Shown here piece by piece: positions 1-9,109 of a DNA stretch of 64,000 nucleotides. Made by a program: the position numbers and the translations under genes. Numbering within the stretch: the stretch's first letter is position 1; every line of letters starts with the position of its first letter. The stretch comes from Spirochaetota bacterium (lineage in GTDB: Bacteria; Spirochaetota; Spirochaetia; Treponematales; UBA12059). Below the pieces are notes generated by a model. The model had not been told where the DNA came from, made no database searches, and saw nothing but the letters and a program-made list of their open reading frames with translations. The DNA is taken from the NCBI GenBank assembly GCA_022703505.1, contig JAKLDN010000006.1, positions 230,385 through 294,384 of the forward strand. Direction: 5' to 3'.

Positions 1-102
1 GACGTGCAGATCCTCTCCCTGCGGAAGAAGCTCGAGGAGTTCGGCGACCTCATCGAGACCGTACGGGGCGTGGGGTACCGGATGAAGGACGCCGGTTCGT
101 GA
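1..102 (+). CDS. Response regulator, OmpR/PhoB family (C-terminal end only)
   Basis: The window opens inside this gene and shows only its last 33 codons, ending in TGA. The visible residues end in ETVRGVGYRM, which is the last strand and hairpin wing of the OmpR/PhoB winged-helix DNA-binding domain. The receiver domain lies outside the window. The stop overlaps the GTG start of the downstream histidine kinase by four bases, so the two are translationally coupled. They very probably form a two-component pair, perhaps PhoB/PhoR-like given the kinase architecture, but the regulated genes cannot be told from here. Confidence 0.85.
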   Translation, partial: DVQILSLRKKLEEFGDLIETVRGVGYRMKDAGS

Positions 103-1928
103 GGCGGGGAAGCCTCTTCCTCCGCGTACTTCCCCTCCTCCTGGCGGTGTCCGTCCTGACCATGACCGGGATTTCCGTCGTGGGCTTCCTGGCTCTCCGG
201 TCCCTCTACTACGACACCAACCGCTTCGCCCTGACCGAGACCGTCCGGGCCCTGGCCAACGGTCTTGCCCCGGAGGCCCTGGAAACCCGGACCGAGGCTC
301 AGGGATTCTGCGTCCGGGCCGCCCGGGGGACCTCCTTCCGGATCACCTTGATCGCCCGGGACGGGACCGTCCTGGGGGATTCCCGGGGGGATCCCGCGGA
401 GATGGACAACCACGGGGACCGGCCCGAGGTCCGGGCGGCCCTGGACGGCGAACCCGCCGCTTCCCTGCGGAGGTCCGCCACCGTCGGGGTCGACATGCTC
501 TACGTGGCCGCCCCGGTCCTCCGGGACGGGGAGACCCGGGGAATCCTCCGGGTATCCCTGGCGGTGCCGGAATTGAGGGAGCGCCTGGCCCCCTTCTACG
601 CCTCCGCGGGGATCGGGGCCCTCCTTCTTCTGGCTGCCGTGGCCCTGGTGAGCGTCCAGCTGGGACGCCGAGTTGCCCGGCCCGTCGCCGACCTCGGGGA
701 AGCGGCCCGCTCCTGGGCCGCCGGAGACCTGGGCCGCCGGGTCGGCCGGCTGGAGCCCTCGGAACTCGACCGTCTGGGCCGGACCATGAACGCCATGGCC
801 GCGGAGCTCTCCCGGCGGATCTCCCTGGACGCCGAGCGCAGCCGGGAGCTGGCCGCCATCCTGGACAGCATCGGGGAGGCGGTTGTCGCGGTGGACGGGG
901 ACTACCGCATACGCCGGGTGAACCCCTCGGCCCTGATACTCTCCGCCCTGGAACCGGGGGAGCGGATGGAGGGGCTGACCCTGCTGGAGGGCTTCCGGAA
1001 CTCGGAGATCCAGGCAGCCACGGAGCGGTGCCTGGCTTCCCGGGAGCGGGTGGAGGCGGAGCTCACCCTGTACCGGGAGGTCCCCCGGCATTTCTTCCTC
1101 TGCGCCGCGCCCATTGCCGAGGGCCCGGAGAACCCCGCACCCGGGGCCGTCCTGGTCCTGAACGACATCACACCCCTGCGCAGGCTGGAGCAGGTGCGCA
1201 AGGATTTCGTTGCCAACGTCTCCCACGAGCTCAAGACCCCCATAACCCTGATCAAGGGCTTCGCGGAAACCCTCCAGGACCGATCGGTCCGGAAATCACC
1301 CGACGCGGAGCGCTTCCTGGGGATCCTCCGCCGCAATGCGGAGCGCATGGACGCCCTGGTGGACGACCTCCTGACCCTGGCCCGCCTGGAACGCCCGGAC
1401 GCCTCGCCCCTGCGAAGGGAACCGACGCCCATCCGGCGGATCCTGGAGGACGCGGCCGAGGCCCTGGAGCGACGACGGGTCGAGGGGGGAGCCCGCCTGA
1501 CGATCTCGTGCCCGGAGGATCTTACCGCCCTCGTGAACGAGGGGCTCCTGGAGCAGGCGGTCCTGAACCTGACGGACAACGCCCTCAAGTACTCCGGCGC
1601 CGGGGCCCGGGTCGAACTGGCCGCGGAGGCGGACGGCGACATCCTGGAGATCCGGATCCGGGACGACGGACCGGGAATTCCCGCCCGTCACCTCCCCCGG
1701 ATCTTCGAACGCTTCTACCGGGTGGACAAGGCCCGGAGCCGGGAAGCGGGCGGGACGGGGCTGGGCCTGGCCATCGTCCGCCACATCGCCCTGGCCCACG
1801 GCGGGGAGGTTTCGGTGGAGAGCCGGGAGGGCGCGGGGAGCACCTTCCGAATACGGGTGCCGATGCAGGAGCCCGGCGTCAGGACCCAGGAGTCAGGATC
1901 CAGGACGCAGGAGCCGGGATACGGCTAG
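99..1928 (+). CDS. PhoR-like sensor histidine kinase
   Basis: Membrane sensor kinase of 609 residues, paired with the response regulator that ends just upstream (GTGA overlap, GTG start). Order of parts: transmembrane helix about 8-30, extracytoplasmic sensor about 31-165, second helix about 166-188, HAMP about 189-240, a PAS-like segment about 250-355, HisKA with SHELKTP (phosphorylated His 376), then the HATPase domain with the N box (NLTDNALKYS), DDGPGIP and GGTGLGLAIV. PhoR kinases share this HAMP-PAS-HisKA plan, so phosphate sensing is possible but is inference. The last 20 or so residues (from QEPGVRTQESG) are encoded by tandem CAGGAGTCAGGA-like repeats and look like a repeat-derived tail rather than part of the fold. 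Confidence 0.9.
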   Translation: MRRGSLFLRVLPLLLAVSVLTMTGISVVGFLALRSLYYDTNRFALTETVRALANGLAPEALETRTEAQGFCVRAARGTSFRITLIARDGTVLGDSRGDPAEMDNHGDRPEVRAALDGEPAASLRRSATVGVDMLYVAAPVLRDGETRGILRVSLAVPELRERLAPFYASAGIGALLLLAAVALVSVQLGRRVARPVADLGEAARSWAAGDLGRRVGRLEPSELDRLGRTMNAMAAELSRRISLDAERSRELAAILDSIGEAVVAVDGDYRIRRVNPSALILSALEPGERMEGLTLLEGFRNSEIQAATERCLASRERVEAELTLYREVPRHFFLCAAPIAEGPENPAPGAVLVLNDITPLRRLEQVRKDFVANVSHELKTPITLIKGFAETLQDRSVRKSPDAERFLGILRRNAERMDALVDDLLTLARLERPDASPLRREPTPIRRILEDAAEALERRRVEGGARLTISCPEDLTALVNEGLLEQAVLNLTDNALKYSGAGARVELAAEADGDILEIRIRDDGPGIPARHLPRIFERFYRVDKARSREAGGTGLGLAIVRHIALAHGGEVSVESREGAGSTFRIRVPMQEPGVRTQESGSRTQEPGYG

Positions 1929-2007
1929 AATCCAGACTTCACGGACTCAGAACGATCATCCGTCGACTCTGCATTCATCTGTCGCCGGACTCCTGTCGCC
2001 TGCTACC
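1866..2007. repeat. Paired inverted array, CAGGAGTCAGGA family
   Basis: Left arm at about 1866-1917 holds five or so degenerate CAGGAGTCAGGA-type units. The right arm at about 1985-2007 holds the complementary order (ACTCCTGTCGCCTGCTACC). The middle of roughly 65 bases has no gene. The element lies between two convergent genes: the left arm encodes the tail of the histidine kinase and the right arm reaches the stop of the minus-strand lipoprotein gene. It could fold as an imperfect long hairpin and serve both genes as a terminator; that role is inference. Confidence 0.6.
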
Positions 2008-2797
2008 TTATTATCACCCACGCCGCCTCTCCGTCTTCCCGCAGCTCCACCGACACCCGGCCCCAGTCCGCGTACCACCGATGCACCCCCGGAGGCAGCG
2101 ACACTGCGGCCTGCCCCTCCCCGTCCGGTATTAAACTTGAGCCGAAGGGGCTTTCGGAGGCCGCGGATCCAGGCAGGCCGCCGACCGATGCCGCGAACAG
2201 GGGAGACGGGTCCAACCAAGTCACACGGAAGGTCTCCGCGGCGAGGCTCTCCGCGAAGGCCGCCGGAGGCCGGAGCCAGGGATCCCCGAGCCGCGTAAGA
2301 GCCTCCCGGGCGAAGCGATCCAGGTCGAAGCGCCCCGGATCGACCCCCGCGAGGATCAGGACCCGGGCGGCCTCGGCGCGGTAACCGCCCTCCCAGGTCA
2401 GGGCGAGGGTCCCCTCCCCGTCCGAGGGATACAGGGCTCCCGCGGGCCGGAGCTCACGGCCGGCCCGTATCGGGTAGGCCAGGACCGCAACCCGCTCGCC
2501 ACGGGGCAGGAGGAGTGAGGCCCGGCCGCCGGACCCGGCAGCGGATACGGCCCGGCCGCCGAACCAGAAGGCCCGGACCTCCCAGTCGGGAGACAAGCCG
2601 CACCCGGCCCAGGCCGCGGGCGTTTCCGGCTGGCGTACGGTGACGTCTTCCCATTCGGGGAAGAGGCGGCAGGCCGCCCCGAAGGCCACGAGGACGGGGA
2701 CAGCGGCCAGGAGACGAAGCGCGGGCAAACCTCGGCGGAGCCCCGGTCCGAATCCGGGGCACCCCGCTCCGAGGGATCGGGGGATCGAGGGCAGCAT
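2003..2797 (-). CDS. Probable lipoprotein of unknown function
   Basis: A protein of 264 residues that I do not recognise. The N-terminus has arginines followed by a hydrophobic stretch (about 25-41) ending in AFGAAC, which could be a permissive lipobox with Cys 43 as the lipid site, so export and membrane anchoring are likely. The rest has no recognisable catalytic motif. I chose the ATG at 2797, after the stop of the DUF4416 gene, because the longer open frame upstream only shadows that gene. It is 20 bases downstream of the DUF4416 gene and probably shares its mRNA. The 3' end touches a repeat array. Confidence 0.6.
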   Translation of the reverse strand: MLPSIPRSLGAGCPGFGPGLRRGLPALRLLAAVPVLVAFGAACRLFPEWEDVTVRQPETPAAWAGCGLSPDWEVRAFWFGGRAVSAAGSGGRASLLLPRGERVAVLAYPIRAGRELRPAGALYPSDGEGTLALTWEGGYRAEAARVLILAGVDPGRFDLDRFAREALTRLGDPWLRPPAAFAESLAAETFRVTWLDPSPLFAASVGGLPGSAASESPFGSSLIPDGEGQAAVSLPPGVHRWYADWGRVSVELREDGEAAWVIIR

Positions 2798-2817
2798 GAA
2801 CGGGAATCCGCCTCGGA

Positions 2818-3354
2818 CTAGGCTTTTCGCTTGCGTCCGGCCCGTAGGATCTCCCGCATCCGGGTCAGGGCTTCGGCGTATTCCGGGGTGCGGTAGTCCG
2901 GGTAGGTCCAGGGCAGGGGCTTCCACCCGCCCTTCTCGTACAGGAGGGTCAGCTCCGCGAAGATCCCGTCCCGCAGGGGGATCCGGTGGGCCCGGTCCTT
3001 GGTGGTGGCCAGGATGAGACGGCTGGGAAAGAGCAGGCCCGGGTCCAGGTTCACCCGACGGCGCCCGTCCCGGGAGAGCTCGGCCTCCACGCGGTTCGTG
3101 AAGACCTTCGCCTCCGCCAGGCCGGAGGGGTCCACCGGCTCCCGGAAGCAGCGCAGGGACCGGAGGATCGGGGAGCCCAGCTCCTCGTCGTAGTACGGGG
3201 ACCAGGTGAAGGGGATGTCGGGGCTCCGCCACCCCTCGGCCCCCCATCGGGCGGACAGCCGGCTCCAGGCTTCCTCCGCGGGTCCGGGTTCCGAGGCGGG
3301 ATACAGGAGCCCCAGGAACAACAGGGCCGGTTCGAACTCCGAAGTCTCTCCCAT
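2818..3354 (-). CDS. DUF4416 family protein
   Basis: Protein of 178 residues whose opening (FEPALLFLGLLYPASEP) and later segments (PFTWSPYYDEELG, RRVNLDPGLLFPSRLILATTKD) match the style of the DUF4416 family, a cytosolic family of unknown function found in many deep-branching bacteria. I placed the start at the ATG at 3354, which has AAGG six bases upstream; an in-frame ATG lies 18 bases earlier. It is the first gene of a two-gene minus-strand unit and is divergent from the hypothetical gene at 3394, with only 39 bases between the starts. No function can be given. Confidence 0.8.
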   Translation of the reverse strand: MGETSEFEPALLFLGLLYPASEPGPAEEAWSRLSARWGAEGWRSPDIPFTWSPYYDEELGSPILRSLRCFREPVDPSGLAEAKVFTNRVEAELSRDGRRRVNLDPGLLFPSRLILATTKDRAHRIPLRDGIFAELTLLYEKGGWKPLPWTYPDYRTPEYAEALTRMREILRAGRKRKA

Positions 3355-3356
3355 GC

Positions 3357-3385
3357 TTGCCTTCAAGGGCATTTTAGACCATACT
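3357..3385 (+). promoter_or_regulatory. Candidate sigma-70 promoter for the 3394 operon
   Basis: TTGCCT, a 17-base spacer and CATACT. The start codon at 3394 is only eight bases past the -10 box, so the transcript would have almost no leader. The promoter lies over the start of the divergent DUF4416 gene. This was found by eye against the consensus and is not tested. Confidence 0.4.
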
Positions 3386-3393
3386 GGTGAGCT

Positions 3394-4818
3394 ATGGAAG
3401 GGAACGGCGAGTACGAACGCATCCTGGAGGAGAAGCTTCTGGCCAAGGCCGAAACCCTGGACCGGGTGGAGCTGCCGAAGCTCAAGGAGGCCTTCAAGCT
3501 CTTCCAGACCGCCTTCCAGGGGATACACACGGTCCTGCTCCGCAAGGGCGTCATCCAGAAGGATCCCTACAAGTTCGACCTCAAGATATCCGAGGTCCAG
3601 ACCCCCCCGGAGAGCCCCTTCGCGGAGTCGGAAAAGAACGAGCAGATCAGCGTCCGCCTGTCCCAGTTCGATTCCTACCTGGATTTTCTCAACGGCTACT
3701 ACCAGTTCAGCGTGGACTTCCTCACCATGGGCCGGGTGAAGCGGCTGATCAACTTCACCAAGTACTTCAACTTCCTGCAGTTCTCCGAGACCAGCAACCA
3801 GCTCAACACCCGGTGCTTCGCCGAGGTCGTGGGCCTGGTCCGCAAGGGCACGGATCCCCTGTCCACGGGGATCCTGGGGGAAGGGCTTTTAAGCCTGGAA
3901 AAGACCTCCCGGGAGATCTTCCAGATCCTGAAAAGCCTGACCTTGTACCACAAGGAGCGCTACAAGCTCGACATCCGCCAGCTGGCCCTGGCCGGGCTCA
4001 CCCTGGACCGCGAGCGCGTGATAACCCACCGGGACGAGGCTCTCCGGAGCATCAAGCGGAAATTCTCCGAGACCATGGGAGACCGGCCCTTCTACCCTGA
4101 GCTGGTGGAAGAAGTCCTGGCGGAGGATTACTCCTCCGACGGCCCGAACCTCCGGGACGACATCCTGGCCCAGCTCCAGGTCAAGGAGGAGAAGAAGGCG
4201 GATTCGGCCCAGGCCCGGAACTTCAAGGCCATCGTCCTGGACGGGGCCCGGGTCCTGGCGGGGGCAGGCTACCAGCTGGAGGAGGCCATCCGGAAGCTCC
4301 GGGAGAACTCGATCCTCCTGGAGAACCAGAACCGTACCTTCCTGGGGCAGATGCGCAAGATGATCCGCCGCCTCTTCAATCCCGCGGAGGACAACGTGGT
4401 GTACCAGGTCGAATACTCCGACCCCATCACCGCGGAGCACCGGAGGGAGGAGATCGACTTCACCCGGCTCTCCGAGGAGATCGCCCGCCGGGCGCGGGTC
4501 CTGGCGTCCATGATGGCCCGCAACTCCCAGTCCTGGCAGCGCCTGGCCTCCGCGCCGGAGGAGCAGGCCTACAGCTTCCTGGTGAAGGGCCTGGAGGACC
4601 TCCAGCGCTATTATCGCCGCCTTTCCGCCCTGGACGAGCACTTCAAGAACGAGATCACGGATCCGGAAGCCAAGCCCAGGATCCGGGGGATCAAGGTGGA
4701 GCTGGCCACCCTCAAGACCTCCATCATCAAGGCCAACCAGAAGAAGCACGAGTACGTCGCCCAGAAGGAGGAGATCGAGCAGATGCGCCGTCTGGGCATC
4801 CGCGCGGAAACTCCGTAG
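3394..4818 (+). CDS. Conserved hypothetical helical protein (spirochaete-like)
   Basis: Cytosolic protein of 474 residues with no signal peptide or membrane segment. It is highly charged and almost wholly helical, with stretches such as LREDILAQLQVKEEKK-like segments and a C-terminal run of Lys, Glu and Gln (about 430-470) that could form coiled coil. No catalytic motif is visible. It looks like a protein conserved among spirochaetes whose role is unknown, but I cannot name a family. It opens a plus-strand gene run with the OppA-like protein (22 bases downstream), a membrane protein and a TK1-like ATPase; spacing suggests one operon. Confidence 0.7.
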   Translation: MEGNGEYERILEEKLLAKAETLDRVELPKLKEAFKLFQTAFQGIHTVLLRKGVIQKDPYKFDLKISEVQTPPESPFAESEKNEQISVRLSQFDSYLDFLNGYYQFSVDFLTMGRVKRLINFTKYFNFLQFSETSNQLNTRCFAEVVGLVRKGTDPLSTGILGEGLLSLEKTSREIFQILKSLTLYHKERYKLDIRQLALAGLTLDRERVITHRDEALRSIKRKFSETMGDRPFYPELVEEVLAEDYSSDGPNLRDDILAQLQVKEEKKADSAQARNFKAIVLDGARVLAGAGYQLEEAIRKLRENSILLENQNRTFLGQMRKMIRRLFNPAEDNVVYQVEYSDPITAEHRREEIDFTRLSEEIARRARVLASMMARNSQSWQRLASAPEEQAYSFLVKGLEDLQRYYRRLSALDEHFKNEITDPEAKPRIRGIKVELATLKTSIIKANQKKHEYVAQKEEIEQMRRLGIRAETP

Positions 4819-4840
4819 CGGCTCGAAAGGAGTCCCCCGT

Positions 4841-6442
4841 ATGCGTCGGAACCGCTGTATCCCCCGGTCGATCCTGGCGGCCGCGGCCTTCCTGTCCCTG
4901 CAGGCTCCCGCGGCCCTCGCCCAGGAGGCCCCGGACAAGGAACTGGTGATCGCCGTCACTTCCCTGGACCTGGAGATCCATCCCCACCACTCCATCTACG
5001 CCCAGGAGGCCCAGATCCTCTCGGGGCTCTACGAAGGACTGTTCAGCTACAACCCGGCCACCCTGGAGCCCGTCCGTGCCGCGATCCGCAGCTTCAGCCG
5101 TTCCCGGGACGGGAAGACCTACACGTTCTACCTGCGGGAGACGGCCCGATGGTCCAACGGGGATCGGGTGACCGCGGCCCACTTCCGGGACGCCTGGCTC
5201 CGGATGATGGATCCGGCGGTCAAGGCGGACTACGGATCCTTCTTCGACATCATCGCGGGAGCCCGGGACTACCGTGCGGGGCGGTCCCGGGACACCTCGA
5301 AGGTCGGGGTATCCGCGATTTCCGAGGACGTCCTCCAGGTGACTCTGGAATCCCCGGCTCCCTGGTTCACGAAGCTCCTCTGCCACCACTCCTTCTCCCC
5401 CGTGCACCCCTCCGTCCTGGGCGTCCGGGACTGGCTGTCCCGGGCCGCCTCGGTGCCCTACAACGGAGCCTTCCGCATCGAGTCCGTCGGCCCCGAGGGC
5501 TTCACGCTCCGGAAGAACGAGGCCTATTGGGACGCCGATTCCGTCCGGCTTCCCGGGATCCGGGTTGTAGCCCCGGAATCCCCCGAGGAGGCCTCCCGGC
5601 TCTTCAACAACGGGGCCGTCCACTGGCTGGCCGGGGACGTGGACCTGGAGAGCATCCTGTACCGGGACGCGATCCAGGTGAATCCCATGTTCGCCACCCA
5701 CTACTGGTTCTTCTCCTGCCGGTCCGCCCCCTGGTCGGATCCCGCGGTCCGCCGCGCCCTGGCCCTCCTGGCCCCCTGGGACGAGATCCGCAGCCGGGAG
5801 CAGTACCTGATTCCCGCGACGGGCCTGGTCCTGCCCGTGGAGGGCTACGAGGCGCCCGCGGGCATCCGCGAACCGAAACCCCACGCCGCCCGGGCCCTCC
5901 TGGAATCGGCGGGGTACCCGGACGGCAAGGGGCTTCCCGCCCTGCGGATCCTGCTTCCCGAAGGGGAAGGGGCCGTCCGGGTGGCCGGGCTCCTGTCGAA
6001 GGCCTGGAAGGAAGCCTTGGGGCTGGAGATGGTCGTCAAGACCCTCCCCGCCTCCCGGTTCTACGGCAGCCTCCGGGGCGCCGATTGGGACCTGACCCTG
6101 AACACCTGGATCGGCGACTTCGCGGACCCCCTGGCCTTCCTGCAGATGTGGACCTCCGATTCATCCCTGAACGACGCGGGCTACTCGGATCCGGACTACG
6201 ACCGACGGATCGCCGAGTCCTCGAGCCTGGAAGGGGAGGATCGGATGAAGGCCCTCTCCGCGGCGGAGGGAGTCCTGTTGGACTCCGGCACGGTCCTTCC
6301 GATCTACCACAGCCTGGCGGTGAACGTCGTGGACACCGATATCGTGGAGGGCTGGTACTCGAACGCCCTGGACATGCACCCCTTCAAGTACATGCGCGTG
6401 GGCTCCCCAAAGGCCCTGCCCAACCTCGTACTCGCGGACTAG
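4841..6442 (+). CDS. Peptide/oligopeptide ABC transporter substrate-binding protein (SBP_bac_5)
   Basis: Exported solute-binding protein of 533 residues, of the OppA/DppA class, which captures peptides (or sometimes nickel or sugars) in the periplasm for an ABC importer. The signal peptide covers about 1-27 and ends in AALAQ. Family features are visible: LSGLYEGLFSYN, then RDGKTYTFYLRETARWSNGDRVTAAHFRDAW, and the late segment FADPLAFLQMWTS. The start has a strong AAGGAG eleven bases upstream. No permease or ATPase gene is nearby, so it must work with components encoded elsewhere or as an orphan receptor. The ligand is not predictable from sequence. Confidence 0.9.
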   Translation: MRRNRCIPRSILAAAAFLSLQAPAALAQEAPDKELVIAVTSLDLEIHPHHSIYAQEAQILSGLYEGLFSYNPATLEPVRAAIRSFSRSRDGKTYTFYLRETARWSNGDRVTAAHFRDAWLRMMDPAVKADYGSFFDIIAGARDYRAGRSRDTSKVGVSAISEDVLQVTLESPAPWFTKLLCHHSFSPVHPSVLGVRDWLSRAASVPYNGAFRIESVGPEGFTLRKNEAYWDADSVRLPGIRVVAPESPEEASRLFNNGAVHWLAGDVDLESILYRDAIQVNPMFATHYWFFSCRSAPWSDPAVRRALALLAPWDEIRSREQYLIPATGLVLPVEGYEAPAGIREPKPHAARALLESAGYPDGKGLPALRILLPEGEGAVRVAGLLSKAWKEALGLEMVVKTLPASRFYGSLRGADWDLTLNTWIGDFADPLAFLQMWTSDSSLNDAGYSDPDYDRRIAESSSLEGEDRMKALSAAEGVLLDSGTVLPIYHSLAVNVVDTDIVEGWYSNALDMHPFKYMRVGSPKALPNLVLAD

Positions 6443-6455
6443 CAAGGAGCCCCTC

Positions 6456-7472
6456 ATGCGGAAACTGCTCGCCCTGGCCCTCTACGTCTTCATCGGCCTC
6501 CCCGCCACCCTGGGGACCCTCTTCCTGGTGCCCATCCGGGGCTGGGTCCTGGACCGGGATTTCTACAAGGCCGTCGTGTCCGGGCCGGAAGCCCGGGCGG
6601 TCCTGGAAGCCCCGGCCCTGTACGACCGCTTCGAGGAAACGATCCGGGCCGGGGACTCCCTGACCCTCTCGGGTCCCGCGACCGGAAAGGCCCTGAAGGC
6701 CTCCCTCCCGGTCCCGGAACTCCTGGCCGCCGCCGGGTCCGCGGTGGATTCCGCCTTCGACGCGCTGGAACGGGGCGGGGACGCGAACCGCTTCACCGTG
6801 GACCTGGTACCCCTGCGGACCGCGCTGGCCAAGGGTGTGCCGGAGTTCGCCCGGGTCTACGCCGCGGAGGTGCCCGTGGCGGCGTCGGGAGCCCCGGCGG
6901 TCGTCCCCGCCCGGCCCGAGCCGGGGGTTCCCCTGGACCTATCCGTGCGTCCGGCCTCCGTTCCGGAATCGGAGTTCCGGGCTGCGATCCGATCGGCCCT
7001 GGCCGAGGCGGTCGCGGCCATCCCGGACTCGGCGCAACCCCCGATGCCGGAGCCCGGCCCCGGGAACGCCTTCCTGGCGGACGCCCGGAGCACCCGGGAC
7101 GCCCTCAACAAGGCCGCCCTCTGGATGTCCCTCCTGGCCGGGGGCATCTGGGTGGCCGGGGCCTTCGTGGCCTCCGATTCCGCGGCCAAGCGCCTCCGCT
7201 GGCTGGGGGGCACCCTCCTTGCCCCGGGGATCGTGGTCCTGACCGCCGGCGCAGTCCTCCGCTTGGCCGCGGACCCCCTGGTGCTCCGGGTCATCCAGGA
7301 CCCCGAGCTCCAGCGCGCCCTCGCGGACCCCGCCCTCGCGGTGGTGCGGGACTGGATCCGGCGTCCCCTGTGGACCGTGTCCACGGGGTTCCTGGTGTCC
7401 GGATCCGTGGCGGTCATCCTGGGCGGAGGCCTCTCGGCCTCCCGCCGGGCCCTCCGGTACCGGGACTTCTAG
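6456..7472 (+). CDS. Membrane protein of unknown function
   Basis: Protein of 338 residues with one membrane helix at the N-terminus (about 4-24, LALALYVFIGLPATLGTLFL), a long extracytoplasmic middle rich in Pro, Ala and Glu, and a C-terminal pair or triplet of helices (about 222-245, 255-275, 302-325). The layout resembles conserved spirochaetal membrane proteins, but I recognise no named family. An AAGGAG lies just before the ATG. It sits 13 bases after the OppA-like gene and 70 bases before the TK1-like ATPase gene, so it is probably part of the same operon. Confidence 0.65.
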   Translation: MRKLLALALYVFIGLPATLGTLFLVPIRGWVLDRDFYKAVVSGPEARAVLEAPALYDRFEETIRAGDSLTLSGPATGKALKASLPVPELLAAAGSAVDSAFDALERGGDANRFTVDLVPLRTALAKGVPEFARVYAAEVPVAASGAPAVVPARPEPGVPLDLSVRPASVPESEFRAAIRSALAEAVAAIPDSAQPPMPEPGPGNAFLADARSTRDALNKAALWMSLLAGGIWVAGAFVASDSAAKRLRWLGGTLLAPGIVVLTAGAVLRLAADPLVLRVIQDPELQRALADPALAVVRDWIRRPLWTVSTGFLVSGSVAVILGGGLSASRRALRYRDF

Positions 7473-7542
7473 CGGCGGAATGAGCCGGACGGAGGCCCGG
7501 AATCCGGGTCCCCGGATCACCCACGGTACGGAGCGAACGACG

Positions 7543-8664
7543 ATGGCGCGCGACGATTCTGACAACGAACGCTTCCTGCGGAGCCTGGGATTCCCCTCCC
7601 TCCGTGTCCACGACTCCTTCAATCACTTCGACTTCACGGAGCCCGGCCGTCGTGTCCTGGTGATCGGGCCCATGGGCTCCGGAAAGACCGAGTTTTCCGC
7701 CCGGATCTGGCGGGATTCCCGGGTGGCCCTGAAGAAGGGCGGTTCGGTGGCCGCGGCCACCTCCTCCCAGGGGGCGGATCGCCGGAAGCTCTTCTTCGTC
7801 CGCTCCAGCCTGGACCGTTCGCGCTTCCCGGACTACCCCGAGGACGCCCTGGCCTACCGGGGGGGCTTCGAGCGCTGCGGGGACCAGATCGCGGCGGTAC
7901 GGGACTCCTTCGACCTGGAGAGCATCCTGGCCTGCAACCCCGAGACGGGGACCTGGATCGTGGACGAAGCGGCCTTCTACGACGAGCGGGTGGCCTACCT
8001 CATGCGGGACGAGTCCGAGAAGCGCGGACTGTTGTTCATCTGCCCGACCCTGGTCCTAAACTTCCGGAGGGAGATCTTCAACCAGACCGCCCGGCTCCTC
8101 CTGGAGACCGCCACGGACGTGATCCCCCTGACCGCCTACTGCGAACACCCGGACTGCATCGCCGACTCCCTGTACACCTACCGGCACTACGCCGTGGACG
8201 GCATCGAGTGCCCGGCCCCCTACTTCGATCCCCTGATCATCATCGGGGGGGACCGCCGGAAGGACGATCCCCGGGAGCCCAACTACTGCACCCGCTGCGA
8301 CCGCCACCACTTCCTGCCGGGCAAGGAGTACACCTACTTCACCCTGAAGCCCCTGGGGGAGGCTGCCTCCCGGGGGGACCTGAAGCCCCTCCTGATCGAG
8401 CTGGCCGCCCTGGCCGGGAACGTCGAAGGTTCCCGCCTGGCCGCCTCCCTCCGGAAGCGCCACCTGGACCGGGAGGATCCGGAGCCCGAGAACATGGAGA
8501 CCCTCCGGGTGCCCTGCCTGGCGGAGCGCGCCCTCGTCTTCCTCTACGCCGAGGCGAACCTGCTATCCCTGGAACAGCTGCGAAAGGTGGCCGCGGACCT
8601 GGGCCTGGATCGGGACTATCTGGCCGGCCGACTGGCCGACAACCGCCGGCCCGTGGAATTCTAG
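7543..8664 (+). CDS. TK1-like P-loop ATPase/kinase with zinc ribbon
   Basis: The 373-residue product resembles TK1-type thymidine kinases: Walker A loop IGPMGSGKTEF (about 41-51), a Walker B region VDEAAFYDE, and near residue 250 the pattern PLIIIGGD followed by YCTRC and a nearby HH, like the TK1 strand plus zinc finger. Known TK1 enzymes are about 190-230 residues, so this one carries a long C-terminal helical extension and may act on another substrate. I chose the ATG at 7543, which has GGAG nine bases upstream; an in-frame ATG at 7480 would add 21 residues that look unstructured. Last gene of the 3394 run. Confidence 0.6.
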   Translation: MARDDSDNERFLRSLGFPSLRVHDSFNHFDFTEPGRRVLVIGPMGSGKTEFSARIWRDSRVALKKGGSVAAATSSQGADRRKLFFVRSSLDRSRFPDYPEDALAYRGGFERCGDQIAAVRDSFDLESILACNPETGTWIVDEAAFYDERVAYLMRDESEKRGLLFICPTLVLNFRREIFNQTARLLLETATDVIPLTAYCEHPDCIADSLYTYRHYAVDGIECPAPYFDPLIIIGGDRRKDDPREPNYCTRCDRHHFLPGKEYTYFTLKPLGEAASRGDLKPLLIELAALAGNVEGSRLAASLRKRHLDREDPEPENMETLRVPCLAERALVFLYAEANLLSLEQLRKVAADLGLDRDYLAGRLADNRRPVEF

Positions 8665-8683
8665 CGGGGTTCGGCGGTCGCCC

Positions 8684-8992
8684 CTATCGCCTTCGGGAAT
8701 CCGCCAGGTGCAGGATCGCCAGCCGGGGATGGCGGAACAGCATCCGGGGCCCCGCCCAGCCCATGACCTCGCGGATCCGGGCTCGCATGTCCGCCCGGTA
8801 GCAGTGGGTCCGGCACCGGGAGCAGACCGGCTTGGCTTCCCCGTAGCGGCAGGATCGAAGCCTCTCCCGGGCGTAGCCGAGCAGGGCCTTGCATTCCCCG
8901 CACGCGTCCGCTTTCCGCGTCCCATGGCGGCGGCGGCAGTACATCCCGATCATGACTTCCAGGGTATGAAGCTCGCGCTCGATGCGGCTCAC
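8684..8992 (-). CDS. ygbA: YgbA-like protein (nitrous oxide-stimulated promoter family)
   Basis: Small protein of 102 residues beginning with a GTG that has AGGAGG nine bases upstream. The pattern of a Cys pair near the middle (CGECKALLGYARERLRSC) followed by KPVCSRCRTHCY and REVMGWAGPRML is that of the YgbA family, Cys-rich proteins linked in enterobacteria to recovery from nitrosative stress. The six or so cysteines suggest metal binding. It converges with the TK1-like gene (19 bases between stops) and stands alone. Function in this organism is inferred from the family only. Confidence 0.85.
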   Translation of the reverse strand: MSRIERELHTLEVMIGMYCRRRHGTRKADACGECKALLGYARERLRSCRYGEAKPVCSRCRTHCYRADMRARIREVMGWAGPRMLFRHPRLAILHLADSRRR

Positions 8993-9109
8993 TCGATCTT
9001 TCCTCCTGGGCAGCCCCGGCGGTGCCGGGTTGAGGTCTAGAAAATTGCGCCCGGTGAGCCGCGCCCCGATCCGAGCCCGGAATCCACGGCTACGAAAATG
9101 CGCCTGTCC

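Noticed and set aside
2003..3247. A 414-residue minus-strand frame covering two genes
   Set aside because: The first 150 residues are an out-of-frame reading of the DUF4416 gene; the real product starts at 2797.
7480..7542. Upstream ATG for the TK1-like gene
   Set aside because: The added residues (ARNPGPRITHGTE) look like non-coding sequence, and the ribosome site at 7543 is better placed, though not decisive.
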